Below, one piece after another: positions 39,770-48,769 of a DNA stretch of 64,000 nt. The stretch's first letter is position 1. Every line of letters begins with the position of its first letter. The stretch is from an uncultured Bacteroidales bacterium (GTDB lineage Bacteria > Bacteroidota > Bacteroidia > Bacteroidales > Paludibacteraceae), in contig CAMEKM010000001.1 in assembly GCA_945921355.1 (NCBI GenBank), positions 1 to 64,000 on the forward strand. The letters run 5' to 3'. The notes beneath the pieces are model-generated. The model was given only the letters and a program-made list of their open reading frames with translations. It made no database searches and had not been told where the DNA came from. The position numbers were made by a program, and so were the translations under genes.

Positions 39770-40136
39770 ATGTGTGAGTGTGTATAAATATGTATAAGTG
39801 TGTGTGGGGGGGGATAGATATGTATGGGTATGTGAGGGTATGTATAGGTGTGTGAGAATATGTGAGGGTCTGTGTAGGTGTGTGAGGATATGTGTGGGTA
39901 TGTGAGGAGGGGATAGGTAATTATAAATTTGCTTCTCGGTGTGGAGAGTGGGGATTAGATCATATCTATCAGCAGTTGTCGGAGTTGTTGTCTTGTATCT
40001 TGTTGGATGATGAGGTGATGTTTCTTGTCATATTGGAGAGAAACGTTTATTTTTTTTGCGATTTTTCCTTGTTTTGGTTATTTCTCTTGTTATCTCTATC
40101 ACACTACCATATGTATTTGTGTGGGGAATGTGGGGA

Positions 40137-41129
40137 TTAATGTTGTGTCTTGGTGTCTGCTGCTATTGCTTTGATTGTGCGCATATACTCCTGTTCTACG
40201 GGCGAGAGCGTGTTGGTCTGCCACTTGCGATATTCGGCAGTCGCCTTCTCAATGGCTTGCGCATGGCTCACAGATCCAGCCCCTTTGAGCAGCGGACGAT
40301 TGCCAACACTCAGCACCGAATCCAACTGCTGAACATAGTCGCTCATATACATTGGTTTGTGCTCCATGGCATTAATCTCTGCCAAATCGAAGTATCCTGA
40401 TACCAAGTTATTCAGAATCTTCAATTCACTTTCGCTAAGGTAGTTCTTCGCCACAGAAATATCTTTCAACGCTGGCAGTTCACCTGCAAAAGTAGTCAAG
40501 CCCATAAATGGTTTATCTGCATCAGCACGCTCATAAATAACCTCCGCAGCCGTATGACCATGGGCGGCATAGTGGAGCTTGTTCTGCACAATCTTGAAGA
40601 AACGAACCGACTCTTCGCTCTTAGGGTCATAGTCCACACTCGTAGCATACAAGTCTAACACCTGACGATATAGCACCTTTTCTGATGAACGAATATCGCG
40701 AATACGGCTGAGTAGTTCTTTCCAATAGTTGCCTCCTGCATTACCCTTCAGTCGATCATCATCCATCGTAAAGCCCTTGATAATATACTCCTTCAGTCGT
40801 TGCGTTGCCCAGATGCGGAACTGCGTACCACGCAAAGACTTAACTCGATAACCCACGGAAATGATGACATCAAGATTATAATAGGTCACCTCATATGCCC
40901 TATCGCGGGTTTCTGGTACAAATGCAATTTTTGCACTTGTACTTTCGCGCAGCAATTCACCTTCGCTATAGATATTGCCGATATGCCTTGTAATAACAGA
41001 CTTATCTCGCTGAAACAATTCAGCCATTTGCTCTTGCGAAAGCCATACCGTTTCATCATGAAGCTGAACATCTAATTTGGTCAGTCCATCTTCTGTCTGG
41101 TAGATGATAATATTTCCGTTTTCTTCCAT
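40137..41129 (-). CDS. RhuM family (virulence/antirepressor-like) protein
   Basis: TVWLSQEQMAELFQRDKSVITRHIGNIYSEGEL...YNLDVIISVGYRVKSLRGTQFRIWATQRLKEYIIKGF. Confidence 0.92.
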   Translation of the reverse strand: MEENGNIIIYQTEDGLTKLDVQLHDETVWLSQEQMAELFQRDKSVITRHIGNIYSEGELLRESTSAKIAFVPETRDRAYEVTYYNLDVIISVGYRVKSLRGTQFRIWATQRLKEYIIKGFTMDDDRLKGNAGGNYWKELLSRIRDIRSSEKVLYRQVLDLYATSVDYDPKSEESVRFFKIVQNKLHYAAHGHTAAEVIYERADADKPFMGLTTFAGELPALKDISVAKNYLSESELKILNNLVSGYFDLAEINAMEHKPMYMSDYVQQLDSVLSVGNRPLLKGAGSVSHAQAIEKATAEYRKWQTNTLSPVEQEYMRTIKAIAADTKTQH

Positions 41130-41215
41130 AAAGCGTTTTGTTTTTCGTTAGTAATTTCATTTTCGCTGCAAAGGTAGTATATTAAACTGCTAAAAGTTGT
41201 CAGGATGGAAAGAAA

Positions 41216-41555
41216 AATGCAAATAAGCTGGTTTTTATGGTGATTTTATATGTGGTGGATGCGGTTTTTTATGATTTCAGCTTTGACTTGCTCCTTTTTT
41301 TGTTGAGTTTGCTGCTTTTAGTGAGAAAAAAGGAGCAAGCTATATGTGAGTATATTATGTATGTGTGAGTATGTGTGAGTATGTGTATAAATGTATGGGT
41401 ATGTATGATTTGTTTCTTTGTTTGGAGATGGAGGGATTATATCATATCTATCAGCAGTTATCTGAGTTGTTGGCTTGTAACTTGCTGGATGATGAGGTGA
41501 TGTTTCTTGTCATATTGGAGAGAAAAGTGCAAATAAATTGGTTTTTATGGGGTGG
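41216..41555. repeat. Composite repeat D (contains hairpin C copy and a short-ORF segment); related copies at about 39341-39655 and 39640-40045
   Basis: Near-identical tgcaaata..tggtttttatggtgattttatatgtggtggatgcgg..hairpin..ggagatggagggattatatcatatctatcagcag..gagagaaaagtgcaaat. Confidence 0.8.
41286..41342. repeat. Hairpin repeat C, copy 6
   Basis: acttgctccttttttt ... aaaaaaggagcaag. Confidence 0.85.
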
Positions 41556-41574
41556 TAGGGGGAATTATGTTAGT

Positions 41575-41781
41575 TTATGCTCTGTTATCGTTGTAAAGTT
41601 CATCAAACATTTCGTCTTGTAATTTTCTGAGTTTTTTATTGTGTGGTTCGTCTTGGCAAGCAATATTGCGTGGTCCGTGATATGAAGTTCGTCTTTTCCA
41701 TACTCTGCATATGGTGTAAACCAGCGCAACGCAAAGGATGGTGCTTACAGCTGCTAGTAATATTTTGAACAAGATAGACAC
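41575..41781 (-). CDS. Small membrane protein (68 aa)
   Basis: One TM segment MSILFKILLAAVSTILCVALVYTICRVW. Confidence 0.4.
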   Translation of the reverse strand: MSILFKILLAAVSTILCVALVYTICRVWKRRTSYHGPRNIACQDEPHNKKLRKLQDEMFDELYNDNRA

Positions 41782-41815
41782 TTTAGCACATGAAATTATG
41801 TGTTGAATGAAGGGA

Positions 41816-42730
41816 TTACAATCTAGTTACCTTCTTAAATATTGGAGCTAGTTGAATATACCAATCAAATATTGTATTCCAATTGGTTTGATTGTTTGAA
41901 TCGATGCTCTTCATTATATATATGCGGCACGCTTTAGATGCTTCACGCCATACGATTTCGCCATCAAACATTTTTGCAATCTCCTCTGAATATGCACCTA
42001 ATTCTGCGTAATATTTCTTATCATCAGGGATATATATACCAATATCTACCGTTCCTTTTGTAGGTTGTACATTCAACGAAATATGACAATTACTTTTTCC
42101 TACAGCTAAATCAAACCAAGAATCTTTGTGAGCACGACGAAGTTTGAAGTCTTTTGTAAAAGTAGGATGAGTAGCAGCATAATTTCTAAATGCTTCCCAA
42201 AAACTGATACAGAATTTACCTCTTTCTGTAATCTCGGCAGATGTGTTTCTTTCTTCTTTGACCCAATCGTTAGGGCGTTCTACTATATTGAATTTTGGTG
42301 CTGGGAGCGAATCTCCAATACGCCATAACTCTATCTCTAGTAAGAAAAAGTTAATCTCGTTGTCTGTATGAGCATTCAGCCATTCAATAGCTTGTCTATG
42401 CTCATCACGAGCTTGTTTGACAATCCATATTATATATTTTGCATCTTTGCCACTAGCATAAGTTATAATCTTACCAAGATGGTCATGATTAGTAAACTCC
42501 AATTGATTCTCAATTATGATTTTCTTACCTGTTCCCTGTTCTTCGGCATATATATCCACGGAATAACCGCCTACAGAAGATTCTCTTTCTATTAAGCAAA
42601 TATCCAATCCAACGGTATCTCCTAAAAGATTCAAATTATCTTCTTGTGCTAGCCACGAAGAGAAGTCGTACTCCTCGTGCTTCCAAATCTCACGTAATTC
42701 AACGCGTTGTAATTTACCAATTGAAGCCAT
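41816..42730 (-). CDS. DUF4268-like, PD-(D/E)XK nuclease-like protein
   Basis: DFSSWLAQEDNLNLLGDTVGLDI...SVDIYAEEQGTGKKIIIENQLEFTNHDHLGKIITYASGKDAKYIIWIV. Confidence 0.8.
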   Translation of the reverse strand: MASIGKLQRVELREIWKHEEYDFSSWLAQEDNLNLLGDTVGLDICLIERESSVGGYSVDIYAEEQGTGKKIIIENQLEFTNHDHLGKIITYASGKDAKYIIWIVKQARDEHRQAIEWLNAHTDNEINFFLLEIELWRIGDSLPAPKFNIVERPNDWVKEERNTSAEITERGKFCISFWEAFRNYAATHPTFTKDFKLRRAHKDSWFDLAVGKSNCHISLNVQPTKGTVDIGIYIPDDKKYYAELGAYSEEIAKMFDGEIVWREASKACRIYIMKSIDSNNQTNWNTIFDWYIQLAPIFKKVTRL

Positions 42731-42818
42731 ATATTTTTTTATTTTAATGTTCTTTCCATCACCTTACTACACTTTCCCACCTTATAGTTTATTTTCATGA
42801 AAATATTACTTGGATTTC

Positions 42819-43250
42819 TTAAAAAAAGTGTTTCAAAATTCCTATTAAAAAAGTAAATGCAATTATCACAAAAGAGAGGAATTTGATCCATATCCATATA
42901 TAACTTAATCTACTATGTTTGATTAAACTTTGATTATATGTTGTAAGATATTTTTTATCGCCATATTTTTTTTCAAGCGATAGTAATTTATTATAATAAA
43001 AACAAGTATCAATAAAATAATGTAAAATATCTATGGCAAGATAAGCAAAACCTGTAAACAAAGAAGCAATCATCCAATTATTACTCAGCATAAAACTGCC
43101 ATCATTATACGAAACCACCCATATTGTAGTAATAATGCCCATTACCAAGGTTCTAGTATTTTGTGATACTTTGGTAGATTGGGTATTATAGAATCCATTA
43201 CCTTCTTCTATGGAATCTTCAAAATTCTTCTTTACTTGATCAATTGCCAT
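42819..43250 (-). CDS. Small multi-TM membrane protein, unknown function
   Basis: Hydrophobic segments LVMGIITTIWVVSY, MIASLFTGFAYLAIDILHYFI, YIWIWIKFLSFVIIAFTFLIGI; start overlaps the stop of the upstream micro-ORF (TAATG). Confidence 0.6.
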   Translation of the reverse strand: MAIDQVKKNFEDSIEEGNGFYNTQSTKVSQNTRTLVMGIITTIWVVSYNDGSFMLSNNWMIASLFTGFAYLAIDILHYFIDTCFYYNKLLSLEKKYGDKKYLTTYNQSLIKHSRLSYIWIWIKFLSFVIIAFTFLIGILKHFF

Positions 43251-43357
43251 TATTTCTTAGGAAATCCAGCAGGACCTATATGACGTCCTACACCATTATT
43301 ACCTTCTTGTGGAGGTTTTGTAGAAGGCACTTTTATTGCATTATTTTCTCTTTTCAT
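43250..43357 (-). CDS. Micro-ORF 1 (35 aa) MKRENNAIKVPSTKPPQEGNNGVGRHIGPAGFPKK
   Basis: Not in supplied ORF track (too short); shares GRHIGPAGF with micro-ORF 2, differences in the shared codons are synonymous; TAATG coupling to the next CDS. Confidence 0.6.
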   Translation of the reverse strand: MKRENNAIKVPSTKPPQEGNNGVGRHIGPAGFPKK

Positions 43358-43360
43358 ATT

Positions 43361-43441
43361 TTATTTTCTTTTTATGCCAAATCCAGCAGGACCTATGTGA
43401 CGCCCCTCGCCTCTCTCTTGTTTCTCTTCAGTATTATCCAT
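43361..43441 (-). CDS. Micro-ORF 2 (26 aa) MDNTEEKQERGEGRHIGPAGFGIKRK
   Basis: Same shared nonapeptide; lies 19 nt after the MTase stop and 3 nt before micro-ORF 1. Confidence 0.6.
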   Translation of the reverse strand: MDNTEEKQERGEGRHIGPAGFGIKRK

Positions 43442-43460
43442 AATTTATTTTATAATACAT

Positions 43461-45131
43461 TTAAATGACTTTATCTAATATTGTATCTTTAAACGTTTGC
43501 CAAATGTCTAGATGCACTTTTTTATAGTCTTCAAAGAGTTGTTTTACAAACTCTATTTCGAAAACTAATCTAAGATCGTTTGGGTCGTTGTCTGGTTGCC
43601 CTTCTTTACGAGTACCCACACGAGCAATCTTGATGAAATACAAATCTTTTATACCCTTGCCCTTGATGTATGGCATAAAGTAGTAAAGTTTGTTAAGAGC
43701 AACAGTAGAAGGGAATTTTTTGCCAGTATAGTAAATCTTAGCCGATTGGTCGAGGTATTGCTCCATGTTGTCAGCTTTGACGAGAGATACCAGCAGATTT
43801 TTGGTTAGATCCAAGTCTTCTGTATCTGGCAAATTTGCCTCAACGGTATTGTTTACAATCTCATCAGGATATTGCTCTTTTAACTGTAAGAAATCAACAG
43901 TTCCTGCTATACCAGGACCATCGGATGGTTTCGCATATTTCTTGATGGTCGCTTTATCGCCAAAGAGATATTTAGCAAACAGTTTAACGACTTCTACATT
44001 TACAGCATTGCCGAATTGCTTATATGCTTGGGCATCCACAACATCAGGTTGGAATGTGTCAGGAAAACTTTGCAGTCTTGCACATTCACGCAAAGTTAGT
44101 TCACGTTTACGACAGCCAACAATGGATGTTTGTGTAATAGCTACTAAAGCAGGGAAATATGTGCCAATTTTGACACGAATGCCAGATGGACGGAATTGCA
44201 AGATATGATCCCAAATATTAGGGTGCTTGTATTGTCCTGCTTGCCATTCCAATTTTGCCTTTGCTCCAAAGAAAAGTGGATTTTGTTTTGCTCTATTCAG
44301 CCATTCATCTATAAACTCTCGATTGTCTAAATACAATTGGTTGTTTTTATTGATAAAATTAATCTTCCAAGCAGGATAGCCCGTAGTATCTTCATTTAAT
44401 GATGGTTCATGCAAATACTCTGACCAAATAGGAAAGCCTGGTAGTTTCTTGCATTTGATATTTTGGATAAACTCATTCCACAAGTCCACCAACTGAATTT
44501 TATCTTCGCTCAAACGATATTTTTGCAAGTCATTTATTTCAGTATCATCCTGCAAAATATTTTCTACACTACATTTCGGCAATTTGCCTTTTGCATTGAA
44601 CTGAAAGACTGGCAATGTACCAATATCTTTACGCACGCACATGATGAACACACGCTCACGATGTTGTGGTATGCCAAGATAATGAGGACTAAAAATTACA
44701 GGCTCTTCCAATACATTGTAGCCGATGTTCGTCAAATGTTCGTGAATGGTTCGCCAAGTATTTCCACCATCATGTGAAGCCAAATTGCGTACATTTTCAA
44801 GCAAAGCATATTTGGGCTGACAATGTGCCATAATGCGCTCTACATCAAAAAACAGTGTTCCCTTTGTTTCATCTGCAAAGCCCAATCTTTTGCCTGCTTT
44901 TGAGAAGGCTTGACATGGAAATCCTCCGCACAAGACATCAAATGCTGGCAATTTGGAAGGGTCTATTTTAGTAACATCCACATCTGGTTTAAGACCATAA
45001 TTTGCTTCATATGTTTTTCTGCAATCTGCATCAATATCGCAGGCAAAAACGCACTCTCCCCCAAGCGATTCCATTGCTTGATGAAAACCGCCAATACCGC
45101 AAAATAAATCTATGAACTTAAATTTTTTCAT
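43461..45131 (-). CDS. DNA (cytosine-5-)-methyltransferase
   Basis: FIDLFCGIGGFHQAM, LCGGFPCQAFSKAGKR, ENVRNL, QHRERVF, ECARLQSFPDTF..QFGNAVNV. Confidence 0.95.
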   Translation of the reverse strand: MKKFKFIDLFCGIGGFHQAMESLGGECVFACDIDADCRKTYEANYGLKPDVDVTKIDPSKLPAFDVLCGGFPCQAFSKAGKRLGFADETKGTLFFDVERIMAHCQPKYALLENVRNLASHDGGNTWRTIHEHLTNIGYNVLEEPVIFSPHYLGIPQHRERVFIMCVRKDIGTLPVFQFNAKGKLPKCSVENILQDDTEINDLQKYRLSEDKIQLVDLWNEFIQNIKCKKLPGFPIWSEYLHEPSLNEDTTGYPAWKINFINKNNQLYLDNREFIDEWLNRAKQNPLFFGAKAKLEWQAGQYKHPNIWDHILQFRPSGIRVKIGTYFPALVAITQTSIVGCRKRELTLRECARLQSFPDTFQPDVVDAQAYKQFGNAVNVEVVKLFAKYLFGDKATIKKYAKPSDGPGIAGTVDFLQLKEQYPDEIVNNTVEANLPDTEDLDLTKNLLVSLVKADNMEQYLDQSAKIYYTGKKFPSTVALNKLYYFMPYIKGKGIKDLYFIKIARVGTRKEGQPDNDPNDLRLVFEIEFVKQLFEDYKKVHLDIWQTFKDTILDKVI

Positions 45132-46411
45132 GCTTGCTTATAAGTGTAGCGATATACCACATACTTATCCATTTCTTTTTTCTTAATAAGGAATTTCTTT
45201 TGTCGGCTTTTACCGTCTGGTTGTTTACCTTGGTTGAAATCAGTCAGAACATCTCTGAATGTTACACTATTCAACTCAAGAATTGTCATCTTCATAAACC
45301 GCACACTATTCTTCATGCGCTCATGATACGACATATCGTCCTTTTCGTAATTAGGAAGAACCGAACGAATATACTGATTGCGCTCTATAGTCGCTCTGTA
45401 TGCAGTTTCTTCGGAATCTTTTATAGTTTCGTGTTCATAAATAACATACCAAAAACGGTCGTGTTTATTGATACACTCTACAAAAGTTTCTTGGTCATTA
45501 CCAGGAGTAGAAGTTTTCTTAATATCACTTGCTTTCAGATCACCATAGAATTGTTCACGCCCAAACCATATGTCAAAATCGAAAGCACCTTCTTTATGCC
45601 CCTTATTGTCTGTTCCCACATATTTCATCAAATCAAGAGTATTATTATCAATGGTAAACTTATTGAATCTATACTCTAGAAACCAACCAGCCCACTCTGC
45701 TTGTTGCCAATGTCGCCAACTATCTCCGTGCATTTCTTTGATTTTATCAACAGCATACAGCCATTGACCAAAAGAGAAACCATTATTGAATTTAGCAAAC
45801 AAGTCAAAGAGTTCATTATCTCCAGTTTTTGTACCAGCCAAATAATCCGCAAAGTCTTTTGCTCGTACAGAATAAATATGATTGCCATACTGATCCTCAC
45901 GATGGAAAACGCCATTTCTTACTGCTTGGTATAGGTCGTTAGTGTAAACATGAGCAGAAGAATTATGCAAGCCATGTTGCAAATAAGTATCTTTTGCAAA
46001 ATCTACGAAAATAACATTATCTTGATAGTGATAAACTCCTACAAAACGAATATCATAATCAATCTTTGCAGCAATGGCTTCATTACAGAACTCTTGCCAA
46101 CTGCTTGGCATTTGAATGCGCTTTTTGAATATTGGATGAGGATTACCTAAATAGGATATGGCTTTATGCAGAAGGATAAATTTCTTTCCGTTAGTCCTAT
46201 ATACGAATAATTTGCGCCCTAAAATCTCTTCTACGAAACAGTTTTTCTCTCCTAAATAATGAGTTAGCGCAGCGCGTTGTCGCTTATTAGAACGCAGCAC
46301 TTGATCATGCGCCACTTCCAACCCAAAGTCCGAACGGATTTGTTCGCTCGGTCTATTGTGCGACTTATCATCGCTTAATTTGCTTTTGTCAAAAAAGAAG
46401 AAAAACATCAC
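45128..46411 (-). CDS. Candidate type II restriction endonuclease partner
   Basis: 4-nt overlap with 5mC MTase; FDFDIWFGREQFYGDLKASD resembles a PD-(D/E)XK-type core. Confidence 0.6.
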   Translation of the reverse strand: MMFFFFFDKSKLSDDKSHNRPSEQIRSDFGLEVAHDQVLRSNKRQRAALTHYLGEKNCFVEEILGRKLFVYRTNGKKFILLHKAISYLGNPHPIFKKRIQMPSSWQEFCNEAIAAKIDYDIRFVGVYHYQDNVIFVDFAKDTYLQHGLHNSSAHVYTNDLYQAVRNGVFHREDQYGNHIYSVRAKDFADYLAGTKTGDNELFDLFAKFNNGFSFGQWLYAVDKIKEMHGDSWRHWQQAEWAGWFLEYRFNKFTIDNNTLDLMKYVGTDNKGHKEGAFDFDIWFGREQFYGDLKASDIKKTSTPGNDQETFVECINKHDRFWYVIYEHETIKDSEETAYRATIERNQYIRSVLPNYEKDDMSYHERMKNSVRFMKMTILELNSVTFRDVLTDFNQGKQPDGKSRQKKFLIKKKEMDKYVVYRYTYKQA

Positions 46412-46471
46412 TTTAATTTTTTGTATTTAACTTATGACATAACTAAAAAATCACATCTCTTAAATTCTGGA

Positions 46472-48088
46472 TTAGTTTTCAAATGTGGTTATACCGATGC
46501 GAGAATGATGACTTGCATACGCATGACCAATCATATCCATCATTTCTTTTTGAAAACAAAATAGAGGATTACCTATTAAGTTTCTCATTATTGATTTTGG
46601 CAAAGTAAATGAAAAATTCAAGTTAAATAATATTATTTTCTCTTGATCTTGTATATCATATATGCCACGAATACGCAGAATAGACTCTTTTAACTTTGAT
46701 CTTCCTCTATTGGTTTTAGCATTGAATAAATCAGAGGATATAGCCATGCCCAATAAGTATTTACATGTTCTTTCTTTACTTTGACAAAAGTCACATGCTG
46801 CACTATATTCAACACATATTAATTGTACATTTTCTAAATCTTCCTGTATAATTTTAGGAAGTATTAAATCACAAAATTCTAAAACAGAATAACCAAATTT
46901 ATCTATGAAGAAGTCTTCATTAGGTTCTAGTATAATGGGACATAGTGCCCCTCTTGTTTCTGCAGTTATATTCCCCTTGCTTTGAATGTTGAAAATATTA
47001 TTTAATTGTGATACTTTAAAATTATCAGGAAAACAAATATCATTTGATGTAGTTGAGTTTTCAAGGACATCAATATTCGTATTCCATAAAGTATGTTCAG
47101 AATTTCTAAAAGCATCTGATAATAATGGAATTAATGATTCTTTTATTGCATAGTCAGGATTTTGTTTCGCAAGTGCATATCCAACAGTCTGAACCGCAAT
47201 TGCAGATAGAACTTGTTGGCAATTATTGTTAAATGTATCATTATTTTCTAATTGTTTTTGAATTTCAGCAAACTCTTCTGTGGTATCAATATCTAATATG
47301 GTAAGTTCACTATTAGGATAAATTTCTTGTAAACATTCATTGATTCTTCTAAAATCAGTGTAATTATTTACACTTTTAGCACTCATTGTGCACTTAAGAA
47401 TGAAGTCTCTATATTTTTTAAATCGAATATCTTCTACCATGTGATTATCAGGTGATTTAGGGTATCCCTCATAGAGAAAATGACTAAAACACTGTAATGA
47501 CCAGTCCTTCATCACAGGATGGTTGTTTTTGAACTTTGTAAGCAGTACACGCTTTTCCTCAACAGAATCTGCAGGATCGGTTATATCCAAACTCTTCAAA
47601 AAATAATCTAAATGCTCTGCAGTGAAAATATTAAGGTATTTTTCTGGATAATATGTAGAAAGTATCTTACCTTTAAAAACTAAAGCAAGTGGGATCTGTA
47701 TAATAGCCTTGATATCATCTGCTTCACCTGCTACTAATAAATCTAGAATATTCTTACGAATTTGTTCATAGGCATTTTGAGCACTGCCATATTTTTTTGC
47801 ATGTGAATATGAGTTCTCTTTTGCAGAATACCAGACTCCAAATTTTTTAGAGGAACCGCCACGAATACTGCCTAATCCACGCAGAGTATGCTCTAAATCG
47901 TAACAAAAATTATGTTTTCCGTTATTCCCATAACCAATCGTATATTCTTCGATAGGCATTCCTTCTATATGCTCAGGAGTGAAATAAGTAACAAATGCTT
48001 CTCGTTTAGCATTTAATGCTGCCAATTGATCTGTAACCAGCACAGGATTGAAATTCTCAAGGGCTATTTGGAATTTTTCGTTATCCAT
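46472..48088 (-). CDS. Operon protein of unknown function with VEYSAACDFCQSKERTCKYLLG Cys motif
   Basis: Intact 538-aa frame from ATG 48088 (listed start is TTG); IRGGSSKKFGVWYSAKENSYSHAKKYG N-terminal segment. Confidence 0.65.
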   Translation of the reverse strand: MDNEKFQIALENFNPVLVTDQLAALNAKREAFVTYFTPEHIEGMPIEEYTIGYGNNGKHNFCYDLEHTLRGLGSIRGGSSKKFGVWYSAKENSYSHAKKYGSAQNAYEQIRKNILDLLVAGEADDIKAIIQIPLALVFKGKILSTYYPEKYLNIFTAEHLDYFLKSLDITDPADSVEEKRVLLTKFKNNHPVMKDWSLQCFSHFLYEGYPKSPDNHMVEDIRFKKYRDFILKCTMSAKSVNNYTDFRRINECLQEIYPNSELTILDIDTTEEFAEIQKQLENNDTFNNNCQQVLSAIAVQTVGYALAKQNPDYAIKESLIPLLSDAFRNSEHTLWNTNIDVLENSTTSNDICFPDNFKVSQLNNIFNIQSKGNITAETRGALCPIILEPNEDFFIDKFGYSVLEFCDLILPKIIQEDLENVQLICVEYSAACDFCQSKERTCKYLLGMAISSDLFNAKTNRGRSKLKESILRIRGIYDIQDQEKIILFNLNFSFTLPKSIMRNLIGNPLFCFQKEMMDMIGHAYASHHSRIGITTFEN

Positions 48089-48130
48089 AGTTTCTTTCAA
48101 TAATATTCAAGTTTGCATCAAGTGATGCTG

Positions 48131-48769
48131 TTATTTTATAACCATATCCTTTTGGAGATAGAATAGTATATCTGCTATTTTACGATAGTGTTCTTGATCT
48201 TTATGTTGGATTAAACAGTTGACAATTTCTCTACTGACTTGAAATTTAAATCTTTCTCGGAATAAAGAATAGTCATTAATTGTTTCCACTGAAATACTAT
48301 TACATAAAGCATCAACGAGAGCTTTATTGTAAATATCTATATCGCTTTGGGAGAAATCTGTAATATCAATACCATGTATATGTTTTCTTTTTTGTGCATC
48401 GTATAAACTAGTAGGTAAGTCTTGGAACCCAATTGTACTAGTTAAATGATATCTATGTATAAAATCAGCAGAATTGCATGCTAATAGAAAAAGCTTTTTT
48501 CCCTGCAAAAGATCAATATTGTATTTATCAAACATATTGCAATCATCTAATAAATCAGCATACAAAGCATCACTCCTGCCATGTCCCAAAAAGAAAATTA
48601 TATCAGCATCTTTGGCTATATTATATATCTCAGAAAGAGTATCATCATCATTATCTTTGTCATAACCTACTCTGGTCGCAGATAATGTGTCACAAATATA
48701 ATTACACAACGGAGATAAAAACTCTATCGCATAATCTTTCTCTGAATATATACATACTATTTTACTCAT
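48131..48769 (-). CDS. CHAT/caspase-like protein (candidate protease effector)
   Basis: DADIIFFLGHGRSD (His) and KKLFLLACNSADF (Cys) as in CHAT/caspase-fold dyads; overlaps receiver gene by 8 nt. Confidence 0.6.
   Translation of the reverse strand: MSKIVCIYSEKDYAIEFLSPLCNYICDTLSATRVGYDKDNDDDTLSEIYNIAKDADIIFFLGHGRSDALYADLLDDCNMFDKYNIDLLQGKKLFLLACNSADFIHRYHLTSTIGFQDLPTSLYDAQKRKHIHGIDITDFSQSDIDIYNKALVDALCNSISVETINDYSLFRERFKFQVSREIVNCLIQHKDQEHYRKIADILFYLQKDMVIK

Noticed and set aside
37649-41342. CRISPR array from repeated hairpins
   Set aside because: Spacing is irregular, genes lie between copies, no cas genes, and repeats are inverted-repeat hairpins with variable loops.
33189-41800. Integrative element inserted at tRNA-Lys
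   Set aside because: No integrase or relaxase and no duplicate of the tRNA 3' end (attR) found; the accessory content is suggestive only.
43244-43468. 74-aa + strand ORF (MPLFLRKSSRTYMTSY...)
   Set aside because: Antisense to the twin micro-ORFs; the two differences in the shared repeat are synonymous on the - strand but would fall in other codon positions here.
45134-45679. 181-aa + strand ORF
   Set aside because: Antisense to the REase candidate; hydrophobic run is a by-product of AT-rich complement.
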